Of a stretch of 64,000 nt of DNA, positions 28,856-40,300 are shown piece after piece. A program made the translations under genes and the position numbers. Within the stretch, counting starts at the first letter, position 1. Every line of letters begins with the position of its first letter. The notes below the pieces were generated by a model. The model saw nothing but the letters and a program-made list of their open reading frames with translations. It was not told the origin of the DNA and searched no databases. Source of the DNA: Todiramphus chloris collaris (Eukaryota; Chordata; Aves; Coraciiformes; Alcedinidae); NCBI GenBank assembly GCA_025345505.1, contig JANVCC010000011.1:9274184-9338183 (forward strand), written 5' to 3'.

Positions 28856-29015
28856 AATAGTTGAAAATAGGTTGGATGACCTCTCAGTTTATCTCAACGC
28901 ACTAGGGCATGATCAGCTATTCCTACAATGTCGCTCACAAGACACATATGTCTAACTCCTCCTTAAATCTTCTGTAAAGGACTTTTCACAATCTATTCCA
29001 GTCCTTAACTAAAAT
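28856..29015 (-). mobile_element. Ancient CR1 3' fragment
   Basis: On the minus strand, gttaaggactggaatagatt, then aaggaggagttagacatatg and gaggtcatccaacc, follow the order of CR1 3'-end sequence (…cactggaacagattgcc…gaggtttttaag…gatgacctctgaggtcccttccaacc). Strongly diverged, far older than the CR1 copies at 8728 and 34582. Confidence 0.55.
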
Positions 29016-29090
29016 ATAAGGCTTTAATAGGATCTGAATTAATGACTTGTGCCCTAACTCCTGAGCTGTGAAGCCACACAGATCCAGAGC
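28990..29090 (-). mobile_element. Possible tRNA-derived SINE head
   Basis: The minus strand reads agctcaggagttagggcaca and then taattcagatccta about 10 bases on. These resemble the A box and B box of a tRNA-derived pol III promoter at plausible spacing. It adjoins the old CR1 fragment, so it may be a composite or a nested insertion. Weak evidence. Confidence 0.35.
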
Positions 29091-30001
29091 ACTTACCTAA
29101 ATCCTGACCTGATTAAAACTTATTGTATATAAGCAGACGAAGTGAGCCATCATCTTTGACCTCTTTAGCTGTTCTCTTATAGCATATTTGATACTTTTTG
29201 CATATACTACATTAAAAATAGTACATGGAAGTATTAAGAGCTCCTCAATTTTTTAGAAAAATCAAACAAGCCCCTAAATATATACCTTTCTTTTTATGAA
29301 ACAAAATTAATGTAAGTATTCTCTTTCATATAAAACTGTTACTTCAAGTTCATTAATTCCATAATATTTATTTTAAATTTCATTGACCAAGGTGACTGAC
29401 TTCTTCCTTTGCTGAGTATTAAAAGAAACAGCAGGACATTGAAACTTGCCTCTCTGTAGACAATCAACCTCAGATATAAGCCATTACATACAGATTCTTT
29501 AGGTACAAAGTCAAACTTCCTTAAGGTAGGACACCTGGCCAATGTTAACTATCTGATTTCATAAACTTTGTCTACTCTACACTACCACTTTATCTAATAT
29601 GACTCAAGAGTATAGCTTAACAATAAACAAAAGCAGTCCCCGTCCTCCACTGCGACGTGTTCCTTGGCACTGGCATTTGTCCAGCTCTGGGCCAAGTCAG
29701 GTCAGAAAAGGAAACTTAAAAACAAAAAAATGTGCAGCTCTAAGAGAATTTAATTGTCTGAATTAACAGCTTGAAGTCAGGTAAGTGCCATGACATTATC
29801 CAAGACGTCAGATACATAGCATCATAAAACCTTTGCCCAGGACAACAACTTTCTGTAGCTAAAACAAGCTCCAAATTGTGAACGTTCTTTTGTTTGGGGA
29901 AAACCAAAACAGACCCACAAGACAGTGACATTTTCATTTAGTTTGGTACCTGTATGGGTGGCAAATTATTACACTTAACACATCAAATCAGCAGCCTTAG
30001 T

Positions 30002-30108
30002 AAAATAAAACCAAAAAAAAACCCAAAACCAAACCCAATGAAAACACACCAAAAACCAATAAAAAGCCCAAACAACAATAACAAAAAAACCTAACAAACC
30101 AAAAACCA
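30002..30108. repeat. A/C-rich low-complexity tract
   Basis: The longest A/C tract in the window: about 107 bases almost only A and C, in irregular units such as aaaacc, aaccca and caata. Confidence 0.8.
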
Positions 30109-33100
30109 TACCACTTATTCCCTGTTAGCCTGCTCCAAAGAGGAAGCAGAAATATACATGTAGAAATCACTTAGTTCAATTCCACCCATTGCTGCACATA
30201 TGAAAATAAGAGAAACAACTTCTCTGCTCGCACGTGCTATGCTAAGAGTGACTCTACCACCTCACAGTATACAAATCTATTACCAAGACTGTATTTTCAC
30301 AAGAAGGCAGGTAAGCTTCATCTTCCTGCCTCCTGCAGTCCTAGGCTCACCAAAGGCCTGTGCTTTCCTGGGCTCCTTCCAAAATGGACCGGGGCACATG
30401 CAAGGGAACATGTGCCAGGTCTTTCCCCAGGAGTCAAGGGGCAGACAACGGGCACAGCAAAGCTGCGTGTTGCAATTCCTTACAGTGCAGACACAGGTTT
30501 TCATTCATGAGTGTTTTCTCAGATATGATAAATGACAAAGGTTGAAATTTAATATTGACGTTAACTAAACCATTAGTCATTTATGCTTATTCTGTCATTT
30601 AACTATTTTAATAAATTCTACTATGAAGAGCTATGGAGCAGTTTCATTATTTCCTAAAGTCCAGGATTTTGAAGGTGACTATACAACAAATGTCAACTGC
30701 TGGAAGACAGGAGGAGAAAGATGCCTTGTTTAAGTGAAAACATTTGTTTAACATGCAAGTCTAAGTTCTAACAGTAGTGAATTTAGGTAACTGTGTTATG
30801 TATGGAATAATACAAATAATATTCATCATGGTCTGATTATATCCTCAAACCACCACTTTTTGAGCCTGCAGGTCAAAAAAGATTTTATTTTTCAAAGCTA
30901 TGTTTTACTGGACACTCAAAATCACAATGAAGTACCATTTCTTCATATGTTCTGTATATACTTTAGCATGTTCTGATAAATGAATCGCTGAAATTAAGTT
31001 GTCAATAAAAATTTAATTAAATGGAACCATAGAAATTGTGTTAATAACCAGACCTAGACAACAATAATACTAATGTATTAAGAAGGGACATGCTTCTGTT
31101 TTTTATACAATTGAATTGCTTCACTCAAAAAAAAAATTTAAAAAAAAAAGCAAGTAGCACATTTCCTCCAAAATCATTTAAGTGGAGCATTAAGCATACC
31201 ACAGGGGGTTCCTTGCATCAAAGGAAACATATGGTAACTGTTACTGATAAGAATGAGCGAGCAGTAACTTTGTGGTTGAGCCACTCCAGTAGGTCTCTGG
31301 AAATCAGAGTTCATCTCCTAGCTCTAGAATAGACGCCATGAACAGTAGAGTCTCTACAGTGGTTCAGCCTCATTTTTCCCATCTGCTACGGAGGATTTTT
31401 TTCCTGCCTCAATGTCCAATGGGTGAGGCATTTAGTCTTATCTCAGAGAATAAGTAGCACAGTATCACATATGCAAGCACATAGCACAATACTTGCAGCA
31501 ATCAACCACTTTAGTTCAGTCATCTAAGCTTAAAAATTCCCTGAAGAGATTCTAACTTACTCATTTTTACTAATTATTCCCCTCTTGAAAGTCACCAAGA
31601 CTAAAAAAAACCCAACAACCAATCAAAAAAAACCCCAACAAAAAACCAAGCAATTACAAGGTTCTACTCTTCCCTGAAAAACTGCTCAAGTTTCATTACT
31701 GGAAAACAGCTATGAATTATATTTGAAAAAATAAACCCGCCACCTCTCCCCCCTTCTCAAACCGAACAGAAACGCAACAAAACCACAAACCAAAATCAAG
31801 TATCTTGAATGAGTTCTTAAAGGTCATAGACCTGCCGACTGCCAAGATCAATCAACTCATAAAGCTAATATTTTTGATGTGCAGAAATAATTAAACACCC
31901 ACCTTAGTCTATGTATCATTGTGAATCTAAGTCAAGCATTTAAAGTGACAAACAAGTACAGATAGTGTGACAGATCACAGTCAATTCAAAGACAACAGAC
32001 ATGACTTTAAACGTCAGTCTGCTTACATCTACTTTGTGTTTGGTGTCACAGCTGTGGCACAAAATAATACCTACAACATGAACAAAACATTAACAAGCTA
32101 AGAACTGCTGATGTCACAAGAAAACTAACAAAATAATTCAAGTCAAACTCAACACCTTCCATGAGGAATCCAAAAGCTGCAGAGCACACAGAATACTGCA
32201 TGAGGGTACTGAATTCAGAGTGAAGCACCTGTCCCCTCCTATACCACCCAGCTGACAGCAGGACATCAGCACTATGTCACATAGTAGGACCGTGTTAACA
32301 ACAACAAAAGAGCAGGTAAAATTGTACCATTAAGTATCTGAAAAAGCTGAAGAAAAAACCCCAAACACCTAAACATCTTTTATGCGGATATGTTTCTCCA
32401 GAAAGCATTTACATGTATATAACACCAGTAATCCATTTATCGCAGTAGATTGTGGAATACAGGGTATACTACTTACTTAGATGACCATTGCCAATTGTCA
32501 CTTTTAACCCAGTGTAAGAAAATGTCACTCCATAAACCTGTGAAAAATTCAGACTTCAGAACGCACCACACCACTGACAGTAATTATGTATGAGAACCAA
32601 TAGCAAAGTGCTGCAGAGAATTCTGCTTATAATGGAGAGATGATGGACAGTCTTCAAAACACACATAAACCATTCAGGTAATTCCACTTTGGCTTTGCAT
32701 TCTTTACCTGTCTTGGCTATAGCAAAAATGACTGTAAACATAGTCTTTGTTCCTGTGGAATGTAAGTGCAACACTGATTACATAAATTAGTACAGAATGT
32801 AAAGAGAGAATCACAACCACAGCCTCATGGCTACAGGCAGCAAGACATCTGATAAATTTCAGATTCCACACCAGAAGCAGACATTGAAACAGAGAATGTC
32901 ACACTGACATCAGAATGTAATTATAATGCAAAAATTACATTATAACATGCTCTTTAAAGCATCAGCATGAGTGCTAAATGCTAGCACCTTTATGCAAGGT
33001 TCAAATAATTCTGGATACATAAGATAAACCAAGGAATTCTGTGAAAGGGGATTAATACCATCTATTTAGACACCTAAACAGGTGATCATAAATCCCTTGT

Positions 33101-33580
33101 CAAGAGCAGTGGACAAAACTGAACTTTCTCCACAGGCAATTAAGAGCACCTAAATTAAAAACTCTTAAAGACAGATGGCACAAATGCTTTCCAGAAAGTC
33201 TAACAAAGAGCATCTCCTTACGATAGCCAGCTCTTTCAACATAGTGGTGTCTAAAATTTGGCTGCCATAACTGTATTCATTCTCTTCCGGTTGACATTAA
33301 TATGCATAGCTGTGAGTACGGATCAAAGGATCAGGCTAGTTATTCAGGCATTCAAATACAACCTCAAATCATCAATACTTAATTTGCTTGAAAGCAGATG
33401 ACTTGAAATAACAGGCACAATCTCACCATGAAAAACAAACCTATGCGTGTTATAAAGCTTGAGTAGGCTCTGAGTCAATAAAAGGCTGCATCATTCCACA
33501 GCCTTTCAAGGTGTTGTGATTTAAAACATGAAACTCTACAACTGAAACAAAACCACATAGTATTTTAAAAATAATTTGTC

Positions 33581-33616
33581 TATATAGTATTATATTATAC
33601 TATTATACTATAATAT
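33581..33616. repeat. AT-rich simple repeat
   Basis: Irregular tatta/tata units with a recurring tattatac word and partial inverted symmetry. Confidence 0.7.
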
Positions 33617-34581
33617 GACATTTACATACTGAATAGAGATGCAGTGTGGATCATTGAGTTATTTTTATCTGTAGAAACAGAAGTTCTGCAACTGATCTCT
33701 GAAAACCATAAAACCACATTTTACTTAAAAAAAAACCAACCCCAAACAACAAACATTTCCATTATTTCTTAAGAAGGACCATGTTCTATTGCCCCGTACA
33801 TCTCAGTTAGAGCAGCCATTTATAGTTAACTATACTATCTTCTAAAGTAATGCTAGTTAAAGGTGTTCTACTCCTCCTACTAAATTTGCTCACATATCAC
33901 AAAAAAAAATCACCTCTTTGGTTGTACCACTACAAAACCAAATACAGAACTGCACTGGGAAGCAAATAAAAAAAATACAATAAAAAACTCAATTAGCTGT
34001 TAAGGAAAGCATCTGAGTTTTTAAGAGCAATAACTGGTAATTCCATGTGTTCACACAGTGTTACAAGAACCGTGTCAGCAAAACTAACACGTTAGTGGAA
34101 ACTCTACCTCACTCAGTATTACAGTTAAAGACATTACTACTATCAAACTATGACTGAAATCACAATGACTTTCCAGGTGGATGAAAAATTTTTGCCCAAG
34201 GAGACTCTTGCAGGCTAGGGTCTGTAATTAGGATACTGCTATGCTACAGATAAACACAACTCATGCAAATTGAAAGCATAAGTTATGTATTTAGGTCATT
34301 TGTTTATGTATTTGACTTAAACTTACCTATTTTCTCTAAAACATCTTCTCTTAAACAGTCATTTCAGATAAGCAACCTTTCTAAGTCTATTTTTTCCCCT
34401 TTGAGGGTCATCTGAGAAGCTGTTACAGGTGCAGTCTGTTCTTTTTAAGAACTGAGTGTTTATTCTAGGCTAGGGCTTTAGACTGAAAACCTGTCAGTTC
34501 ACTGCTTTTTCACGGTTTGTTAGCCCTCCTAGAAATTTTTTGCTGGTAAACTACTGTAGACTCATGCCAATAAAAATGCTT

Positions 34582-34826
34582 AGAATCACAGAATGTTAGG
34601 GGTTGGAAGGGACCTCTGGAGATCATCGAGTCCAACCCCCCTGCCAATGCAGGAACACTCAGGGCAGGCCACACAGAACAGATCCAGGCTGGCCTTGAAA
34701 GTCTCCAGAGAAGGAGAGTCCACAACCTCCCTGGGCAGCCTGTTCCAGTGCTCCTTCACCCCCACAGTAAAGAAGTTTTTCCTCATGTTCAGGTGGAACT
34801 TTCTGTGTTTCAGCTTGTGACCATTA
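34582..34826 (-). mobile_element. CR1 LINE 3'-end fragment
   Basis: The plus strand starts agaatcacagaatgttaggg then gttggaagggacctctggag, the reverse complement of the avian CR1 3' end, and continues to cagcttgtgaccatta. About 245 bp, strongly 5'-truncated and well preserved, in sense orientation with RSK2. It covers the same 3' region as the copy at 8728. Confidence 0.95.
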
Positions 34827-35689
34827 TTGTTTATTTTTTTGCTAGGAAGAGGTAAAATACACTTGTTTCAGTGAGTTTATGACAGCGCATACAAATACAC
34901 ATAGTTCAAACAACATAATCTATTTTGCTACCTTTCCATCATATATACCATTACTGAAGTTACACAGACTACATGCAGTGAGCACGGAAGACTAAAGTAA
35001 CAGTTAAGATCTTTTCTTTAAACGATTAGTCTAAGTGGTCCTGAAGAAACATCTCCCCCACCACCTCTACCTTCTCTCTGCCTCCACGAATCACCCTACT
35101 ATTGTAGCTACTCTCCATTAAAAAAAAAAAAAAAAAATCATCTAAGATCACCACTTCATAAGTCAGTGAATAACTGGAGAGAATTTAAAAGACAGATCTG
35201 GGTGTCACATCAGAACTGCAGATTTTTCTGACCCCCAGAGATGCAGCCACTTTAAGCAAAAGTAAGACAAGACAGATAACAAGTAAAAACCACTTCTGGT
35301 ACTGCACAAACTTTGTCTTGGTCTCTCTCTTTGCTTCGCTCACTAAGGAGCAAGTCCTAGCCTTGCGACTAATTGCTGTGAGCTGGCCTGAGTCCATGCC
35401 GTTCAGTATCAGAATCACTTGAAGCAGCCTGGCTGCCTATCAGCTGGAGTAGATTGAGGTAGAAGCTGCACTGTCAGAGGAAGCTATTTCTTTCTAGACG
35501 GGAGTCTGGTCGCAAACTAGCACATGCATTGTGGGCTACTAGGGAATCACGAAGCAAGCACAACCGACTGTGTAGGTGTAGTGTTTACATAGATCCAAAC
35601 CAACACAGTACTACGCTGTAGGAAAACATGAGAATTTCTGAAGGGATTTATGGCCTCGGTGAGTCTAATTTCCAACCACTCTCATTATC
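34827..35689 (-). other. Intron 1, approach to the CpG island
   Basis: Mixed-composition intron DNA with a poly-A run at 35120-35137. No exon or mobile element recognised. Confidence 0.6.
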
Positions 35690-36566
35690 TCATCCTAGGA
35701 AAGCTGACGCGCGTCCCGCCTAACAAGGGCAGGAGCACAACACGAACTCCCCGCTACCAACAGCGGGAGGGGAAACCACGCTGCGCAGCATCTCAGGGAT
35801 ACTCCTACAAACGCAGTCGAACACAAAGCTTCACCCATGCGAAACGTCCCTGCGGTTTCCCAAACGCTTGCGAAACTGCAGAGACAACCCCATCCTGCTT
35901 AGATAAGGGGCCAGCGGCACCCGGGCGGGGACGGCCCTCAGCCGCAGGGGGAGCAGCGGCCGGGCGAGGGCACCGGGCAAGGTGAGGGCAGGCCCCAGCC
36001 CTCCTGCTTCCCCCCGCCCCGCGCTTACGGAGGCGGCAGGGCCGCCCCGGGAAGGGAAAACTCGCCGTGACAGTAACCAGACACCGCGCTGGAACAAAAG
36101 CGCCCGAGTCGGCCGCCGCTACAGAAGCAGGTTACTCCCTCCCGGAGAAGGGGGCGGAAGGGGAGGGAGCGAGCCGGGAGCAACCCGGTCCCGCGAAACA
36201 CGCCCCGAGTCCCGGCGCGGGGGAGTCCCGGCCGGTCCCGGCCGTGAGTCAGTATCCCGGAGAGAGGAAGCGGCGTGCAGGGGCCGGCCGGGCGGCAGGC
36301 GTCAACGCTCACCCTCCGCTGTCCGCCCCAGCGGCCCCGGGGCTCGGCGCCCCGCAGCGCCTCGTGTGTGTCCGTCCCGCCGGGCCGCTGTCCCCCGGCC
36401 CGCTCCCGGCCGCCCGCCAGCACTCGCGGCGTTGCCCGCCCCGAGAACCGGAGAAGGGAAACTCTACCCGTTCTTCGAGCACCGGCGGTAGCAAGAGCCG
36501 AGCTCCCGTCCCCGCCTCACAACTTTCCCCACGACCCCCCCCCCCCCCGCCCCGTCCTCCCCGTAC

Positions 36567-36638
36567 CTCGGTGCTGCTCTCGGCTGTGCTCTCTACAGCC
36601 ATCTTCTGCCAAGGGTCCGCCAGCTGCGCCAGGGGCAT
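36567..36638 (-). CDS. RPS6KA3: RPS6KA3 coding exon 1 (start codon, residues 1-24)
   Basis: Encodes MPLAQLADPWQKMAVES followed by TAESSTE (24 codons). The first 17 residues match human RSK2 as I remember it; the last seven are bird-specific, and the exon is one codon longer than the 23 I recall for human. The start is the ATG at 36638-36636, chosen by homology, with A at -3 and C at +4. A second in-frame Met at residue 13 is also conserved. The exon ends GAG at 36567 and the donor reads gtacgg, an adequate but not ideal 5' splice site. The frame stays open upstream because the CpG island has few stops, so openness alone does not fix the start. This N-terminal segment precedes the kinase domain and is probably flexible. 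Confidence 0.95.
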
Positions 36639-36900
36639 CTTCCCCGCCTGGCTCCCACAGCCTCCGCGCTCCGCTTTCCCGCACGCCGGCGGGGGCGGCG
36701 AGGTAGGCAACGAGTCCTCCGGAGGACTCGGGACACCCCGGCTGGCTCTACCAGCGGCTCCTGCGACGACTGCTTGCCGCCGCCGCCGCTGCCGCCGTCC
36801 GTCCCTCCCTCCCCCCACCCCCTCCCTGCCGCCAGGCGGAGCCGCGCTTCCGCCCTCCCCCAGGCCCGCCGCTCGGACCCGGCTTCCGCTCACAACATGG
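36639..36900 (-). other. RPS6KA3: Probable 5' UTR of RPS6KA3
   Basis: GC-rich sequence between the RSK2 start codon and the inferred start-site cluster. It contains a CCG/CGG trinucleotide tract (36776-36797), a 20-bp perfect palindrome (36711-36730) and, at its upstream edge, one upstream ATG that opens a two-codon frame (36890-36898). There is no other minus-strand ATG between that one and the RSK2 start. The upstream limit is inferred; an intron within the UTR cannot be excluded. Confidence 0.6.
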
Positions 36901-37079
36901 CGCTCGGCCCCTACCTGCCCGGTCAATGGCGCCTGCGCGCGCCACCGCCGGGCGTGGCCGCCGCCACCGCTCCGGCTTTCGCCGTCTGCAGGTGGGGGGG
37001 GGGGTGAGGCGGCCCGCGGGGCCGCGCCGCAGGGGACGGAGGAGCGGCGAGGTGTGCCCGGCTCAGCGGGAGGCGGCTG

Positions 37080-37287
37080 CGGTTGTTGCTGCCGTCGCTG
37101 CTGCCGCATACGGCGGAGCCGAACCGAATCTAGCCGTGAAGCGAGAGGCTGGAGCGCGGTGCTACTGGAGACCCGAGCGGGACTGGTCAGTCGCGGGCAT
37201 GGCCGTGGCTATGCCGCCTTTTTTTGGCTGGCAGGCGGGAGAAGCACCGGGGCGAAGCAGGGCCCCGGCCTGCGGCTGTTGAGGCAG
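37080..37287 (+). ncRNA. Possible first exon of a divergent non-coding transcript
   Basis: On the plus strand, upstream of the RSK2 promoter, the GC-rich stretch ends in a consensus splice donor, gaggcag followed by gtgagct, with the exon/intron border at 37287/37288. CpG-island promoters are often bidirectional, so this could be the first exon of a divergent lncRNA. Small plus-strand open frames cross it but resemble nothing I know. The evidence is position and one donor motif only; the 5' limit is arbitrary. Confidence 0.25.
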
Positions 37288-37310
37288 GTGAGCTGGGGGG
37301 GGGGCAGTCG

Positions 37311-40300
37311 GAGAGACCAAAAGTTTGTTTGCATAAACAGGAGAGCAGATGGAGAAGTTGGCAGGTGAACGAGGACGGAGAGGAGGACGTAGTGCTGTGC
37401 TGAATGTCATTAGGCAGAGGGGGAAATGAATTAAGATGCAGGATTTTGTAGCAATACCATTTAAATAGTGGTTGGATTGCATGAGTAAGAGTTGCCTTGA
37501 AGCGGGAAGATCATACTTCTGTAGGCCAAGAGATGTGAAGATAGATCTGTCAAAAAAACCCCACAGGTTCTGAAAAAAGCCCTTAACTTTAGTTCTTAAC
37601 TGTTAGCTAGTACACAGAGAGCTGACTTAAACGTATACTGAGGTCCACAAATGTGTTACATGGGCCTCTTAAAATGTTAAGCACTGTAATAAACACCCAT
37701 CCCTTTGCAATGTCAGATGGCTTGGCTGATGCTGAAGAATCCTTGAAACATTAGACCAGCAACTGAAGATAGGTGCTGGCATCAGCACCAGATTTTTCAG
37801 ACCTGTGTTTGAGAAGGCTACTTCAACAGCCCCCACTGCCCTGAAACAATCTGGGATTTTGACAGGTCACAGTGCTTTGTTCCACCCTTGATAAAAGTTA
37901 ACATTCTTTAAATATTTGGAGTTTTTTTGGGGGTGGGAGGAATAACAAGAGTGCTGGTAATTACAAATGTGTGTGTGCATGCACACACACGCTACTGTGA
38001 TGAACACAGACTACTTCTGTTTCTTCTTGGTAGCATTTTTGATCCCACTTTATGTTCATGTAAGCATAAATACCAAGAGGTACAAAGCAGTGGATAGGCA
38101 GTTGATCGTAACGAATCAGACTTCAGCTAGTACTATGGTGACTTCCATATCTGGAGTAAAAGGTCATAGCTGAATGATCGCTTGAAGCCATCACCACTGC
38201 CAGCAGCAGCTGTGCTCTCCCCTTGCTCACTGCTGTTCAGTCTGGCCCTTGCATCACTCCCTCTTGAAGTGGTGCAATTGCTTGTGCTGCCAGGTGGTGA
38301 GTTATATCTGCATCAAAACTGACCCTACCCTTTTTTCTTTCTGTTGTCCTAAAAGAAAAACAACCCACCAACTAACCCTATCAAAGGTTGAGTTAAAGGT
38401 TGAAGAGAGGTCAGGATTGCTTCCTTCGAAAATGGGCAGTTTGCAAATCTGGCTGGTTACTGGTATGAAATTTAGAACAAGGCAATAGAAAACATAATTC
38501 AGTAGTGCTTGGCCGCCTTTCTACTTAATAGCACAACGCTAATAGCAAGGAATAGTTTTTTCGTAGTCTGATCAGCACCAGGTCACTTCAGTCTCAAACT
38601 GGCTGCTGGAACATTGAATAGAAAACTCCTGTTTATGTCAGTCTTGCATCACGTGTTTGATACACAAAGCAGGACTTTTTTTTTTAAATCCTTGCGCTCA
38701 TGTAAAAATCTATGATGAAAAAGTGTTCCCTTCCATCCCCCTGGAAACACCAGTTTCTATTCCCTCACAGGGATAATTCACTTTGCATTATCAAACAAAG
38801 CTCATGTGTTTGTCCCTGCATCAACTACAGTCAGGTATGTACATCTGAGATATACTGTTAGGAAGGAGAACCTGAGCAGCTGAAAGGTGGCAACAACAAG
38901 AAGGGAAAATCCCTAAATCTAAGCTCACATATAACATACCTCAAGCAGTCCTTCTGTATATAAGACTTTCTTCCTCTAAACAAAAAAATTCTTGTTCTCC
39001 TGTTTTCCTTTCATAGTTTTGTAGTCCTTTCCTGACATAACTACCTACTCCAAATTACTTGTTTGAATTAAAGGAGAGCAGGTGTCACATTTCAGATAGC
39101 ATCTCTAAATTTTGTACGTTGTTCATCTTTTGTCCTTCCCTGTATGTGTCCTATGAATCCAGAAAAAACAAGGGCAAATATCTTACACGCTAGCATGTGC
39201 GAGGGCTGCACAGAACAGAAATCTGACCTTTTCTCAGGCAGTGAAGTACAGAGGGTAGGCAGAAGTATGCCATTTCATTGTTGAGGGGGTTGAGTATTCT
39301 CACACCACACATTTAAATTTTATAGAGTAAGCTGCATCAGGATTTTAATAGGAGCTACTATGCAAGAACAGACTTCAGGGCAAGAAAATCATCTGGAAAT
39401 ATGTCTCCATATGGAAGAGAAACACTCTCTGGGAGAGTGCAAAGGATTCTGACTTGCAGATTCTGCTAAGCTCTGAGTTGGATCATCCTCCCAGTGAGAG
39501 GCAAGAAGCTGAAGATATTTTGCCTCAAGACAGCAGCTCCAATTTTTCATTCCTTTTGTCTCAGGCCAAAGCAAGATTGTGCTTTCACTGGTGGCAGCAG
39601 ACCTTTCCTTTTACCCTCCTTCCCTCTAGGCACAACCATCACTACTTAACTGTAGTCACCACTAATAACTATCTGTCACCTGACTTGGTTGCAGGGGTTG
39701 ATTTCACCTTTGCATAGGTGGTTGCAATTGTACTGCATCCACTCAAATGTTTTATATGCATTGCACTGAAAAACTTGGTCACCTTTGTTAGGAAAAGGGT
39801 AGCATATTGCACTGAAATGGCAGTGCTGTATGAAACCCTGTTAACCTGACATCATATGAATTGGGTGGGCTTCACAAGCTGCATTTTAGATCTCACTTCT
39901 AACAAATCTCACTAAAACATCACCCAATTGAAGGGAGACATCAGCTTAGTAGGACTTACTTGTCTTTCCTCGCAGAAGGTATCATGATGTGTGAATAACA
40001 GAAACTGGTCAAGCTTGCTTATGGTCAGTTTGATGTAATGCTTTGCCTAGCTTTGAAGTAGTAGCTACTTGCTCTTTGCAGTTAAGGCAGAATTTACGGT
40101 AAAATTAGTAAATCGCCATTGTCGTTCCCACGAAATAAGTTAATAAGCATAAAATTGAATTAGTTAGCTATATTGCTATGAGAATAATATCTGGGAGCTT
40201 GAACTTGCTTTTTAAAATACAAATAAAAGGGGGAAAAACCCAAAGCAAACTATTTATGGCAACAAAACCCACAATCCGATGTGGTTTTTGTTGCCACCTA

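Larger units (their letters stand above)
29091..34581 (-). other. Intron 1, middle part
   Basis: AT-rich intron DNA with A/C-rich tracts (30002-30108, 31602-31652, 33727-33754) and an AT-only palindromic stretch (33581-33616). A slightly GC-richer patch near 30300-30480 has open frames on both strands but no recognisable product. Confidence 0.6.
35690..37310. promoter_or_regulatory. RPS6KA3: CpG-island promoter of RPS6KA3
   Basis: Composition changes abruptly from AT-rich to very GC-rich with dense CpG between about 35690 and 37310, and exon 1 lies inside. No TATA box is visible at a suitable place. Motifs read directly: an NRF-1-like gcgcctgcgc at 36929-36938, ETS-type cttccg cores near 36849 and 36884, and a YY1-like aacatggcgct at 36894-36904 with a second atggcg near 36926. 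These site types cluster around start sites of TATA-less housekeeping promoters, so I infer minus-strand initiation near 36880-36950 and a 5' UTR of roughly 250-300 nt. Edges are estimates by eye. Confidence 0.88.

Noticed and set aside
36067..37368. 433-codon plus-strand frame through the CpG island
   Set aside because: It starts at a non-ATG codon, is antisense to RSK2 exon 1, and is made of Pro/Arg/Ala/Gly-rich low-complexity residues, as expected where GC-rich DNA lacks stops.
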